A stretch of 64,000 bases of DNA from positions 25,574,931-25,638,930 of the forward strand of contig NC_090128.1 of the NCBI RefSeq assembly GCF_040581485.1. Direction: 5' to 3'. This stretch comes from Linepithema humile (taxonomy: Eukaryota > Arthropoda > Insecta > Hymenoptera > Formicidae). Shown piece by piece: positions 1 through 10,463 of the stretch (the first letter of the stretch is position 1; each line of letters starts with the position of its first letter). The notes below the pieces were generated by a model. That model was not told where the DNA came from. It saw only the letters and a list, made by a program, of their open reading frames with translations, and did not search any database. The translations under genes and the position numbers were made by a program.

Positions 1-975
1 TTCTAAATATCGGAATTGACCACGTGTTATAAAACACTTATCAAGCAAAACTTGAAAAAATTGTAGTATCTGACATTTGTAAATCGATCAGATCTTGCAG
101 TCACGTCTAATAATTTGCAGAACAAAAGTATAGTAAAACAGCTATGTCTTTCAAGTTTAAAGAAGCAAGATGATAAATGTAAAATATTCAACTCTTTGCA
201 GAACGTTCGCATAGTGTTAACAACCTAGTTTGGATTGTAATATATGGATCGTTAATTAATTGACTCTCATCCACTTTCTGCAATTATAATTGGGCGGGCA
301 CGAGCAGACCTGTCTAGGCCGGTTCCAAATCAGCTGGCGTGACAAAAAATATTATAGTATCTAAAAAAATTTATGGCTATCAGTTACATTTTAACAGAAA
401 GTTAAAATGTAACTGATAGCAATTAATTGCAATATTTATTTTCGAATTTTGACATTCGCGTATATCTCACAGTAATATTTTTATAGTCCTTATTTCTTTG
501 CTATGTAACCTATTTTGCATTGTATAAATTTATTTTAAGATTATTGAAAAATAATCTTAAATTGAATATTAAAATTGATGAAATCTAATATCTCTTAACC
601 GCCTTTACGCAATAAGAACAAGAAGTAATGAACGGTTTTCCCGCGGATTATTTTCTTAATTGCTTTTAATAAACGTGTATTTGAAGATATGAAAAATCCA
701 ATTCAAATATAATCTCATTTTTTCTGACCGGAAAATCAGCGTTCTCTGACCACTTTTACGCAAACAAAAATTACGACCTATTTGGTGTCGTCAATGCAAT
801 CAGCGGACAGCTTAATATCTGCTGACAATATATGACGTCACTTCTAATATACCTGACAGATGCAATTTGTGATGTTGACTAATCAGGCAATTGCTATGAC
901 AACTTAATATCATTCTTTTTTTACAATTAGTTATTATTACCATGCGCAATATGTGCATAAGATAAAATATATATA
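1..975. other. AT-rich intergenic DNA, no gene seen
   Basis: Apart from the 376-420 hairpin, I see no coding region, RNA gene or ordered repeat here. The short ORFs lack splice context and have biased low-complexity composition. Confidence 0.6.
376..420. repeat. perfect 20-bp hairpin
   Basis: Two perfectly complementary 20-base arms (376-395 and 401-420) are separated by a 5-base loop, AGAAA. The arm starts GCTATCAG. It lies in AT-rich intergenic DNA with no nearby ORF. It could be the core of a tiny foldback element or a small hairpin RNA; the sequence alone does not decide. Confidence 0.85.
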
Positions 976-1865
976 CAGGGTGACCCATTTTAATCTATCA
1001 CCCCAAATATTTTCGTTCCCTTGCATTTTACAAGAAAATGTTTCAGACAAATGTTGTATGGTTTCAAGGGGGCCATAAAATGATTTCATTGGTTTGACCT
1101 TGGATAATCGTTTAAAGGTCACACGAAGGTCACCTTCAATTTTTTAAATTAAAACCTCCATTTTTCATTACATATTCTTATAGCTTATTTTGAGAGCTTT
1201 CCAAAACACTATAATAAAGTTATTTTTCATTAAATATTTGTCGCGTTATGAGGTTTAAAAGTTACGATACTGCCGGCATTAGCGTTATCCGAGATATCTG
1301 TAAGCGGATAGTCTGCCATATCACAGACCTTCTTAAAAAAACTTTCTACGTATTGAGAAAAATCCTATGGTATCAAGAGAAATCAATGTGACCTTTAAAA
1401 ATGATTGGTTACACAAAAGAACTCGATTAGTAGTTTGGAAAAATATTCCTTAAGTCAAATCACGTTTGATTTCTCTTGATACCATAGCATTTTTCTCAAT
1501 ACGTAGAAAGTTTTTTTAAGAAGATCTGTGATATGGCAGACTATCTCGGATAACGCTAATGCCGGCAGTATCGTAACTTTTAAACCTCATAACAACAAGA
1601 CAAATACTTAATGGAAAATACCTTTATTATAGTGTTTTGGAAAGCTCTCAAAATAAGCTATAAGAATATGTAATGAAAAATGGAGGTTTCAATTTAAGAA
1701 ATTAAAGGTGACCTTCGTGTGACCTTTAAACGACTATCCAAGGTCAAATCAATAAAATCATTTTATGGCCCCCTTGAAACCATACAACATTTGTCTGAAA
1801 CATTTTCTTGTAAAATGCAAGGGAACGGAAATATTTGGAGTGATAGATTAAAATGGGTCACCCTG
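976..1865. mobile_element. 890-bp foldback element with ~400-bp inverted arms, TA-flanked
   Basis: The left arm (about 976-1386) and right arm (about 1467-1865) are near-perfect reverse complements around an ~80-base spacer. Both outer ends read CAGGGTGACCCATTTTA inward and are flanked by TA, as for a Tc1/mariner-type target-site duplication. There is no transposase ORF; the only ORFs are short reads through the arms. It is therefore a non-autonomous foldback or MITE. A decayed copy of one end appears near 3747. The arms differ by only scattered bases, which suggests a fairly recent insertion or arm conversion. Confidence 0.85.
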
Positions 1866-4465
1866 TATATATAATTTTGTCATTTTTATGTATATTAACA
1901 CATAACAATAATAAAAAAATTTCTGATACTCATTATTGCTATAAAAAATACCAATTGTAAATAATTAAACAAGTTGAGTATCTTATTTCGTCAAATAATA
2001 ATTATTTTAATTTGTTTATAAATATTTAAGTAACAAATAATATATTTACGCCTTGAAAACCTTGCATTTGTAACATCGACCGATAATTGCATCATGAGAA
2101 AGGATTCAGCTATCAATACTGAATGATGTATACAAGGTTTCATGCCTATCGATTTTACATATATATAGCAAGATTTTAATAATTCATGTTAATAATTTCG
2201 TGATACAATAAACGTAATCATGTAATATGTAAAACGTATTGTACGTCAGACATCGGATTGTATTAATAGAAAATGTAATAATAAGCAACATTGTATTCGC
2301 GCGACAGGTGCATTCACGCATGCCAATCGGTGATTTTATCGCGCTTTTTTACGTCATCTGAGGTTATTGTTCCCGTCTACGAAATGTAGCATTACCGTCC
2401 GAAGGAAGAAGATGGACTGCGATTACATAACACGGTCGTTCGTCGTACTTATGAGCGAAGGTGCGCGAACGCCACAAACATTAGCAAAACAATATTATTT
2501 CGCAAAAGCATGACACGCTTTCGAGTACACGTCCTGTACATCGACATCTAACATAAATTTTTATCGGTTATATCTTGACAATTTCGACGGAAAAGAAAAA
2601 CCAAAGTTTTTCTGAACTATCTAAGAAATTGAGTTAACGTGTAATATCAATCTTTCTAAAAATATATTATTTTGTAGTGTTTGATAAAACAAATTTGTTA
2701 AAAACAAGCGATCAAAGATATAATGTATTATAAATTGTAAAATATTGAATACAAGTAAATTCGTCTTATATTACGCAAAATATTGTAGTAACTTTCATAA
2801 TTCATGATTGGCTACTTTTTATATAAATAAAACTTTAGCAGTTTCCGCAATAAGTTTTTTCCCTCATCTATCGCTGATCAAATTTTGGCTGCAATCATAA
2901 ATTTTTATTGTAATGTAATAAATTGCAATAAAAATTTGATCAACAATAGACAAAGCTTAATGCAAAAAATACTAAAATTCTATTTATATAAAATCAGAGA
3001 TAATTAAAAAACTATAAATTTTAAAAGTGTTTACAATAACTGAACACTACCTTGAAAAAAAACATGAATCATGTTATCACAACGTTAAGAAGCAATTTAT
3101 ATTACTGAAAAAAATAAGAGCCGACATATAATGTGGAATTGGTATAAAATGATATACATTGAAAAACTGTCCAGTGATAATTATGGAAATTGATAAGATA
3201 AGGAAGTAAAAAATGTTGAATTTAAATAATACATAATTGCACATTTAAGCAAGTGTCCAATGCTATATACTTTTAACACTTTGCACACCTTTACTTAAAA
3301 ACAAGAGATATCATATTATTAAAACACCGTATCGTGAATAATATTCACTGAATATGGTAAACGTTTAAAAGCAATATATTGTTAAACGCAAAACACGAAT
3401 TACGATAGCACTTTTCATTAAATTTGCACTGTTATTTTGTATATATATATATATGATTTAATGCAATGTTAACTTCACAGTATTCTAAAAACATTTTGCT
3501 ATTGCAAAATGTATTTATACTGTATGTATAACTATAGTTTATAAATATAATAATTAATGCGCATTATGGTTTTATGTCTTGAGTTTTAGAAAGCAATATA
3601 TTGGCGCTTAAATTTTATCTGCATTTTTTATAATAAATTAACCAATCTTTCCGAATTATTAAGAAAAATGAAATAGATCAATGTATAAAATACATTGGTA
3701 ATAAATTTCGGCGTTAATTAATTTTTTTGAGGTTATTATATGTATGTACAGTGACCCATTTTATTGTGATTTTCTATCACATTAAATCTTTTCGATTTTC
3801 TTTATTTAAAATATTTTAAACATAACTGTGATAGACTTACGTGCATATGCTACATATCGTTCGTTCATTCCATCGTCTTTGAGGCACAGGCAGGCACAGG
3901 TACCTGTCACGTATGCACTGCATCGTCCAGATTATGGCAATGTCGTGGCACAAAAATCCTTTTTTCCACCTATATGAAATATTGAACATGTTAGTAATTT
4001 CACGTAAACGTCGCATTGTCAATTTTAATAGTGGTAGATAATTTTACAGGAGCAAATGGAAAAAATCTAAAAACACTTTGAATACATCACGCGCAACTTT
4101 GCGCTAATAGTTCTTTGGCGAAGCAGATTGGCGGAGCTTATCTGTTAGCGGAAGGCCAGTATTTTACTGCTAATGGTTAGTAATATTCTATTTCTGAGAA
4201 AATCATATAAATAAAATATATTCTTTATGTGACCGGATTTATTGCGCGATGGACTTATTTATTACGCGTGTTGTTATTGGAATTTTATATCAATCTTCTT
4301 TCTGTGTTAACATTGTTGAGCTTTTGATAATGTGATGACAAAATATGTAAAATTATAATTACATTCTTTTGACTCGTAACTTGTTTTTAGGGTGCATTTC
4401 ACTAAGGCACTAGATATGTAGGTATTCTCATCCGCCATTTTGGTTCCTATTAGATGGAGAATTAT
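1866..4465. other. AT-rich intergenic DNA with one decayed element end
   Basis: I see no gene. A moderately CpG-containing patch lies at about 2280-2560, and a degraded copy of the 976-1865 element end (TACAGTGACCCATTTTA) starts at about 3747. A short TA run lies at 3440-3453. Short ORFs at 3837-4022 and 4307-4540 have no splice structure or recognisable motif. Confidence 0.5.
3747..3830. mobile_element. degraded solo end of the CAGGGTGACCC foldback family
   Basis: The sequence begins TACAGTGACCCATTTTA and continues with a diverged match (…TCTATCAC…TTTTCG…) to the first ~60 bases of the 976-1865 element. No matching opposite end is seen nearby, so this is probably a decayed relic. Confidence 0.45.
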
Positions 4466-4621
4466 GGCCGGAGCACAGACTTTTGCATAAAGCATAACGC
4501 ATAAGCATAAGGAAATTGATTGGTCCATTTCCTTATGCATTTGCTTATGCTTATATATAGACCAATCAATTTCCTTATGCTTATGCGTTATGCTTTATGT
4601 AAAAGCTTGTGCTCTCGGCTT
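4466..4621. mobile_element. palindromic MITE, tandem copy 1
   Basis: A palindrome whose left arm begins GGCCGGAGCACAGAC and whose right arm ends AAGCTTGTGCTCTCGGCTT. The inner arms pair GCATAAAGCATAACGCATAA with its complement. Copy 2 follows immediately at a 159-base period. There is no coding capacity. Confidence 0.85.
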
Positions 4622-4624
4622 TAA

Positions 4625-4780
4625 GGCCGGAGCACAGACTTTTGCATAAAGCATAACGCATAAGCATAAGGAAATTGATTGGTCCATTTCTTTATGCATT
4701 TGCTTATGCTTATATATAGACCAATCAATTTCCTTATGCTTATGCGTTATGCTTTATGTAAAAGCTTGTGCTCTCGGCTT
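4625..4780. mobile_element. palindromic MITE, tandem copy 2
   Basis: Almost identical to 4466-4621; the single difference I see is in the loop-side TTTCTTTATGC versus TTTCCTTATGC. Only three bases separate the copies. The near-identity implies a recent tandem duplication of the whole palindrome, or target-site nesting. Confidence 0.85.
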
Positions 4781-4804
4781 TATAGCGTATACAGGGTGAC
4801 ACTT

Positions 4805-4955
4805 ATAGCGTTTTCGATTATACAGGATTTGAACGACCCAGGGTTGGTTAATGACGTCATTGCAACCTCTCCACCAATGAAAGACTTGCATTTATAGTAA
4901 AATAGTGATTGATCAACCCTGGGTCGTTCAAATCCTGTATAATCGAAAACGCTAT
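4805..4955. mobile_element. inverted-repeat element with ~41-bp arms
   Basis: The left arm at 4805-4846 (ATAGCGTTTTCGATTATACA…) is the reverse complement of 4914-4955 (…TGTATAATCGAAAACGCTAT). The spacer is about 67 bases. Just upstream is TACAGGGTGACAC at about 4790, which looks like another transposon end, so the region is a nest of elements. The ORFs crossing it are shadows of the repeat. Confidence 0.8.
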
Positions 4956-4957
4956 AT

Positions 4958-5034
4958 GTGTGACGAAGAGAGCGAATATAAGTCCGTGCTTAAGACAACC
5001 TTAAATATAAGAACGGACTATGAATACCGGCCAA
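4958..5034. mobile_element. solo arm of the GGCGGTATTCATAGTCCG palindromic family
   Basis: The run from GTGTGACGAAGAGAGCGAAT to GGACTATGAATACCGGCC matches one arm of the complete palindrome at 29350-29508. The other arm is missing, so this is a half element abutting the inverted repeat on its left. Confidence 0.8.
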
Positions 5035-5811
5035 TAAGTATTTCCAGAACAACCATAAACAATATTCTGTATGTTCATATTAATTTATTTGTAATGTCCT
5101 CCTTTACTCTAAATTATTTTTTAATAATTATCGAAGTGCTTGGCAAATATAAAAGTTTTTACAATATTCAACTACTTTATATACTACTAAATAAGTCCAT
5201 CGCGCAAAACTTGTTTTGCGTGTAGAATTATTTTATTAACAAAAAGTCGTTTGTACAATCCTAACAACGGACATTTTTCGTGTTTTTCTCGCCATATTGC
5301 TTTACTTCTAAGAACCCAATTGAAGCAAGTCGACAACAGATTTAGGGACACAAATGCTAGTACAATCCGTATTTATATCTCACATCTAATGCTAAATATA
5401 ATTACTCAGTACTTAATTCATAATAACATCGCATAATATACCTTCACACAGCAAAAATAGATTTATTTTGATACGGAGATGAAATCTACGTAACTTTTGA
5501 ACCGCCGAAAGTAAGTAGACACCAGCGCCATCAGTGCCAACAATTGCATATAAATCCACGCATATGCAATACACCAAACAGCTCCTTTATGCTGCATTTT
5601 CATTGTAATGGTCTCTTTAGATGCATTTGTATGTAGCATCTGCAATTTGGTAACAGCCAATAGAAAAAGAGAATTAATGTGATGATTAACAACTGTGTAT
5701 TTGGCATAAGCAAAGATTTATAACTAGTCTTCTGCTACAGGCGGCGTTGTGGTCTGTATTTGTCACAGCTCCTATAAAATTTGTCTTGTCTTTTCCAAAT
5801 TAACAGTAAAA
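5035..5811. other. intergenic DNA upstream of stunted, no gene seen
   Basis: AT-rich, with only short unsupported ORFs. The stunted promoter should lie in the last few hundred bases, but no clear TATA or initiator motif stands out. Confidence 0.4.
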
Positions 5812-6384
5812 ATGTCAGCGTGGAGACAAGCAGGATTGAAGTAAGGAAATAATGTAGTTATTACATTTCATATTTTACATTTCTTTTCCTGTGTATATTA
5901 TCTCTTTAAAAATTGTCAAGGTTGTTATGTAACCTAATCTTTACCTGATTATTAATGTGGAATTTTATCTTATTGATTGTTGCTTGTAACAAAATATGTA
6001 AAAATAAAAATGCATTTGTACAAATTTTTTTTCTGTTTTATTACAGTTACATCAACTACTCTCAGATCGCAGCCAGGTTAGTCAGGCAAGCTTTAAAAGC
6101 TGACTTAAGAGCAGAGGCGGCCAAACGTGATGAAGTCAATGTGAAATTTACTCAGTGGAAGGATGGAAAACCTATTAGTATGCATTTCTTAAGACTTATT
6201 ATTATTTCAAGTTAACGATAAAAAATAGGATGTAATTCTAAACATTTAGTTTATTATTTTCATGATCTTTCAGTTCAAGTCATCTCTTTGTCATTACTGC
6301 TTTCTTTTTTTTCTTTAAGCATTTATTCTTCAAAAATGTTTTTGTTACATGAATACATATTTTGTTACAGCTGAAAAGATATGA
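5812..6384 (+). CDS. sun: ATP synthase subunit epsilon, mitochondrial (stunted)
   Basis: This encodes the small epsilon subunit of the F1 central stalk of mitochondrial ATP synthase. Coding exons are 5812-5840, 6047-6177 and 6371-6384, with GT-AG introns and matching phases. The spliced protein is 57 residues, starts MSAWRQAGLNYINYSQIAAR and ends KPITEKI. The MSAWRQAGL…Y-I-x-YS motif and the length of 50-60 residues are typical of the animal epsilon subunit. There is no cleavable presequence, as known for the family. In Drosophila the homologue (stunted) is also reported as a secreted ligand of Methuselah; that is family knowledge, not seen here. It is tail-to-tail with NELF-D, and an AATAAA at 6976-6981 could end the transcript. 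Confidence 0.93.
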
Positions 6385-7044
6385 TCTTAACGATCAGTAA
6401 GTCTATAATTTGTGTTATGATTGCGTACTTACAAGTGTTTGTTTTAATAGAATTATTTAATATAGTATTAATAATTTTTAATACACAAGTATGACAATCT
6501 TTTAGAAAATACTTTCTTGTCCTCTTATTTAACCATTATTAGCAGTTGGTTTTGCATTTTTTTAATATATAAAGAGATCTAACAATCAGCATTATTATGT
6601 CTGTACTTCCCAATTCCAACAAGCAACTTTGAGGATAAAACAAATGTTCTATACCCGAATATGACATTTGAATTCTCATTTTTAAACCACAAAATTGATT
6701 GATTGTTTGAATTTAAAACTACAGATATAACAAAAATAATTAAAATTCTTTTCTTTTAAGCAAATAACATTTATGCCTTAGTGTGTGTTCATTAATAAAC
6801 ATTCATTCTTTAAAATTTATAGTATATATATAGCACTGACAGTATATATATATATATATTTTTTTTTGTTACAGAAAGTACCTAGATGATATCACAGATG
6901 GATATAGAATTCATCCAATACATGTTTATAGCCATAAGTTATGTAATATTTCTGACGATCTTTGTCTCCTTATAAAATAAAACCATTCTTCGTGTTATTC
7001 TATTTTTCTTTGATTTAACCCACCTGTGATTAATTTTTGTAACG
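6385..7044. other. shared 3' flank of stunted (+) and NELF-D (-)
   Basis: The 660 bases between the two stop codons are AT-rich with no ORF of note. An AATAAA at 6976-6981 on + would place the stunted 3' end within about 70 bases of the NELF-D stop, so the convergent transcripts may overlap. A polypyrimidine-AG at about 6893 resembles a splice acceptor and could serve an alternative stunted 3' exon. Confidence 0.45.
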
Positions 7045-9170
7045 TCATCTTACAACAGGGCAGTGAGTTTTGCAGTGCACTGAAAGTTTCATGGTTTGTT
7101 TATATAGAAAAAATATATATTTCTTTAATTATTGCTCTTATACTCACCAGTGAATTCTGAAACCAAGTCGTTCTCACTTTCTCCACGCATAGTCCCAGTA
7201 ATCTCTTCATTTTCTACCATTGGCAAGAATAATTGTACAAATTCAGTTGAGTATGGAGGAGCTATTGCTTCCAACACCTAATATATAAAAATACCGATTA
7301 TACTAAACTATTTATTATAATATAAATGATTGTAAGAACGGTATTATACTTCACCTCGGTGACGAAATATCTGATTAGAGATACATCTGTATCTCCACGT
7401 TGCCAACATTGCTTAATGTAGCACACAACAGGTACTACGCAACCTCTGCTCAAAAGATTCACCATTCTATCAATCAACATCTTTTTCATCTCCAGCTAGA
7501 AAGGGGAGTTTTTTTATTTAAAGAATTAATAATTTTATTTTTTAATTGATGCTGTTTGGAGAAAACTTACCTGTACAAGTATCTCCAGTTCATCTTGTTT
7601 ACTTTCAAACAAGTGCACAAGCAATCTCAATATTTTTGGATGCAATAGAGAATGACAAACAACAACTTCGTCCAATAAAGCAAGGTGTACAGGACAATGC
7701 TCTGTACATAATTTAAAATATGATGGTTCAGTCACAGTGCACTCTACCCACCTTATTACACCCACACTTACAACAGGAAATCTGTAGTAAACAATTTATG
7801 AGTAAATTATATATTTTTTTAATACACAAAATAAATATTATGCATGAACAAGTACCGTATGCATTGATACAAGGTATGTAACTCTGCTATTAGCTCAGTC
7901 GATCCTTTGTTTATATTACATATATTGTGTACTTTCTCAATCGCCTGAATAGTTGTTTTTAATTCGTCCTTATTAGTTTTACGCGTATTGCCTTTTTTAG
8001 GAGCTGCTTCACACACACTTGCTGCATAAGCTAATAAATATATATACTTCGATTTGTGTTCAGGATTTATCTTAACACCAGGCTTAAAAAGTGCATCAAC
8101 CAATAATTCTGTAAGGTAATAATTTAAAATTTTATTGTGTCTTCCTCTTATTCAATTTCTTTTCTTACTATTGTAAATAATTATATCAACTTACCCAAAA
8201 ATTGAGGGTTACGTAACAACTCAATAGGAGGTGGTTCTGCTGCAGAGTAATTTCTAAACAATACAGTGATGTCAGCAGGATTTAAAGTGTTTCTTGATAA
8301 CATAGATGCTAGTGCTTGACATGCTCCAGGACTACTAGCAGCACCATTCAGAGCCATTGTTATTGGAGTAACGTCATGTCGATTTTGTTGAGCACATTTG
8401 GTGATTTCTTGAGATAGTCTTTTCATCATAAAACCACCACGAGTTTCTTGTGCTAAAATCTGCAACAGGACTTGACTGTACACATAAGTATGTTGACCGT
8501 GACATACCATTTTTGCACATTCTTGGATACTCGATTGCCAGTCTTCTGTATTTTGAAGAAATCCAGCAATTGCAGTCTTCAATACACGTGAGAAGACTTC
8601 AATTTGTTGAGCCGCAGTTGAGATACTTGTAATTTCACCTTGAAATCCTGCATCTGATATGAGTTTAATGGTAAAATTTAGCATTAAACAGTCCGGGTAT
8701 TCCTCTGCAAGTCTATAAATAAGAGATCGCCAAGTAGGATGCTGTATCATTTCTGTCAACCAAGCAGGAGTTTCACCCTCTTCTGTAAAAATTTTGTCTG
8801 CTTTCTTGGGATCAAAAGTTTTAAGAATCATATCCTTCAAGTTATTTTCCACCATTGCTTGCACATCAGTGACTTTCACTCCAGCAAGGATTAGCCATTC
8901 TGCGAGAAGATTTGCCATTTGTGCATAAGCTGTATAATTCTTGGACAATAATTCTATAACTTGTTCGGGATTTCCTCCTGCTTGAAAATATCTCTTAAGT
9001 TGGGCGAAAATGCCAGGTTCCATAATGTAGTCAGATGTTTTGAATTTATCCAAACATTCATTCAATACTTCTTGTGGATTATCAAACATATCTTCTCCAC
9101 TACATTCCTCAGTACTTCGATTCACCTCATCTCCCCAACCACTTCGATCCTCATCGTAATCGGATTCCAT
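7045..9170 (-). CDS. NELF-D: Negative elongation factor C/D (NELF-D, TH1)
   Basis: This is a subunit of the NELF complex, which with DSIF holds RNA polymerase II in promoter-proximal pausing in the nucleus. Exons in transcription order are 9170-8195, 8108-7856, 7781-7571, 7495-7355, 7277-7148 and 7079-7045, all GT-AG and phase-consistent. The protein is 581 residues, close to the metazoan length of about 580-590. Strong family signatures are visible: HPTWRSLIYRLAEEYPDCLM, ISDAGFQGEITS, MVCHGQHTY, LNPADITVLF, LFKPGVKINPEHKSKYIYLL, YAASVCEA, EPSYFKLCTEHCPVHLALLD, DRMVNLLSRGCVVPVV and DTDVSLIRYFVTEV. The N-terminus is acidic (MESDYDEDRSGWGDE), as in homologues. The last residues (VHCKTHCPVVR) diverge from the vertebrate tail. 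The start is the first in-frame ATG before the conserved region. Confidence 0.97.
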
Positions 9171-9679
9171 CTAAATATTTATTAATTATTAATATTATTA
9201 TAATGTAAGATGTATATATCGCACACAGTTTTATAATATCACATGGTATTGATAGATACAGATAACATGCATCACATGTTAAAGAATTTTTGTCACCACA
9301 TTAAGTTAAAAGACAAAAATTTAATAATCAATTTAATTATATATGAAAATATTCAAATCTTTGCTATAAATAATCAAAAAACAACTTTTAGTATTTAGTA
9401 TAACATTTAGTATAACACAATATTATTAAATATATTTATAATAGGTTAGGAAAAATTGTAATTTATGAAGCAGTGGCAACATTCCTGTAAATTCCTCATT
9501 TTCAAATTTATTGCAATGCTCCAAATATAAAAAAAATATTCTTCTGTGAAACATTATCATCTTAGATAAATAAATTGCGGAATCAGTAATTGTTTTATTT
9601 ACATACCTTATACGTTGAATGTGACACAACGCAATCACAACGCGATCACAACGCGATATAACGCGGTCGTTTATACTTA
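9171..9679. promoter_or_regulatory. NELF-D upstream flank
   Basis: AT-rich DNA directly upstream of the NELF-D start. Short repeats of the form ACGCGATCACAACGCGATATAACGCGGTC lie at about 9640-9670, just outside the MITE. I see no gene. It is part of the head-to-head gap with Nup153. Confidence 0.35.
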
Positions 9680-10124
9680 GGCCGGCGTCACATAGAACCC
9701 GTAATCCGTAATCCGCACCGGAAGTCCGCAAAAGTTACTAGGGATTGCGTCCGTAACGTTACGTGTGTTTTTTCTCCTTGTGTCCCATGGAGCCGTAAAT
9801 ACACACGTAACGGTATTACTATTTTTTATTTAACAAATTATAATTGTTTATTTGTATTTTATTCATAAGAAAACTACAGAATATATTATAATTTTAACAA
9901 AAATTTTAATTAAATCGTCAAATTTAGTTAAATAAATAAAATTAAAAAAAGCATTACTAGTAATAACTAGTAACTTTTAGTAACTTTTACGGAAATTTCA
10001 TGGAATTACGGCTCCATGGGACACAAGGAGATAAAACACACGTAACGTTACGGACGCAATCCCTAGTAACTTTTGCGGACTTCCGGTGCGGATTACGGAT
10101 TACGGGCTGTATGTGACGGCACCC
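9680..10124. mobile_element. 445-bp MITE-like element with ~119-bp terminal inverted repeats
   Basis: The left arm (9680-9798) begins GGCCGGCGTCACAT. It is the reverse complement of the right arm (10006-10124), which ends ATGTGACGGCACCCT. The arms share stretches such as CGTAACGTTACGG and CCTAGTAACTTTTGCGGA. The ~207-base centre is AT-rich and non-coding. GG…TCACA ends preceded by TTA/TAA resemble PIF/Harbinger-type MITEs, but an exact target duplication is not clear because the right flank is another repeat fragment. It sits between the divergent NELF-D and Nup153 genes. Confidence 0.85.
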
Positions 10125-10152
10125 TAAGAACGGACTATGAATACCGCCCTAA
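10125..10152. mobile_element. terminal fragment of the GGCGGTATTCATAGTCCG family
   Basis: TAAGAACGGACTATGAATACCGCCC directly abuts the right end of the 9680-10124 element. It equals the outer ~25 bases of the 29350-29508 palindrome. Either it is a remnant into which the MITE inserted, or it is part of a compound terminus. Confidence 0.7.
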
Positions 10153-10463
10153 GATACGCTCACACTTTTGCATATGCTCTATGGCTTCACTAGTTGCAAG
10201 TGCTGCCGTGGTGAGCGCGAACCACATAATGCGCGTGTCATGTGGGCAAGCGCATCGAGCGCGATTTGAAGAAAGTCTGCTAGCGCCCTAGTGGCGGTCT
10301 TTGAGGCCGAGTGCGGCCATATTTCCTCTCGTGGTCTCTCATCCGTAGGCAAGAAGGTGGTGCGGTTCCGGCGGTGACAATTTCACGAAGGCGATGATTG
10401 TGTCGCGTGTATGCGTCTCGTAACCATCATCGTACAGTGCAGTGCAGTGAACAACGGCGGAAC
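10153..10463 (+). promoter_or_regulatory. CpG-rich promoter/5' UTR of Nup153
   Basis: About 310 bases of CpG-rich DNA precede the Nup153 ATG, against a strongly AT-rich background. The composition switch starts at about 10190 and continues through exon 1 and the first part of intron 1. No TATA box is evident, consistent with a broad housekeeping promoter. This is an inference from base composition and position. Confidence 0.5.

Noticed and set aside
4679..5225. Plus-strand ORFs of 72 and 106 codons
   Set aside because: They read through palindromic MITE arms and are not protein-coding genes.
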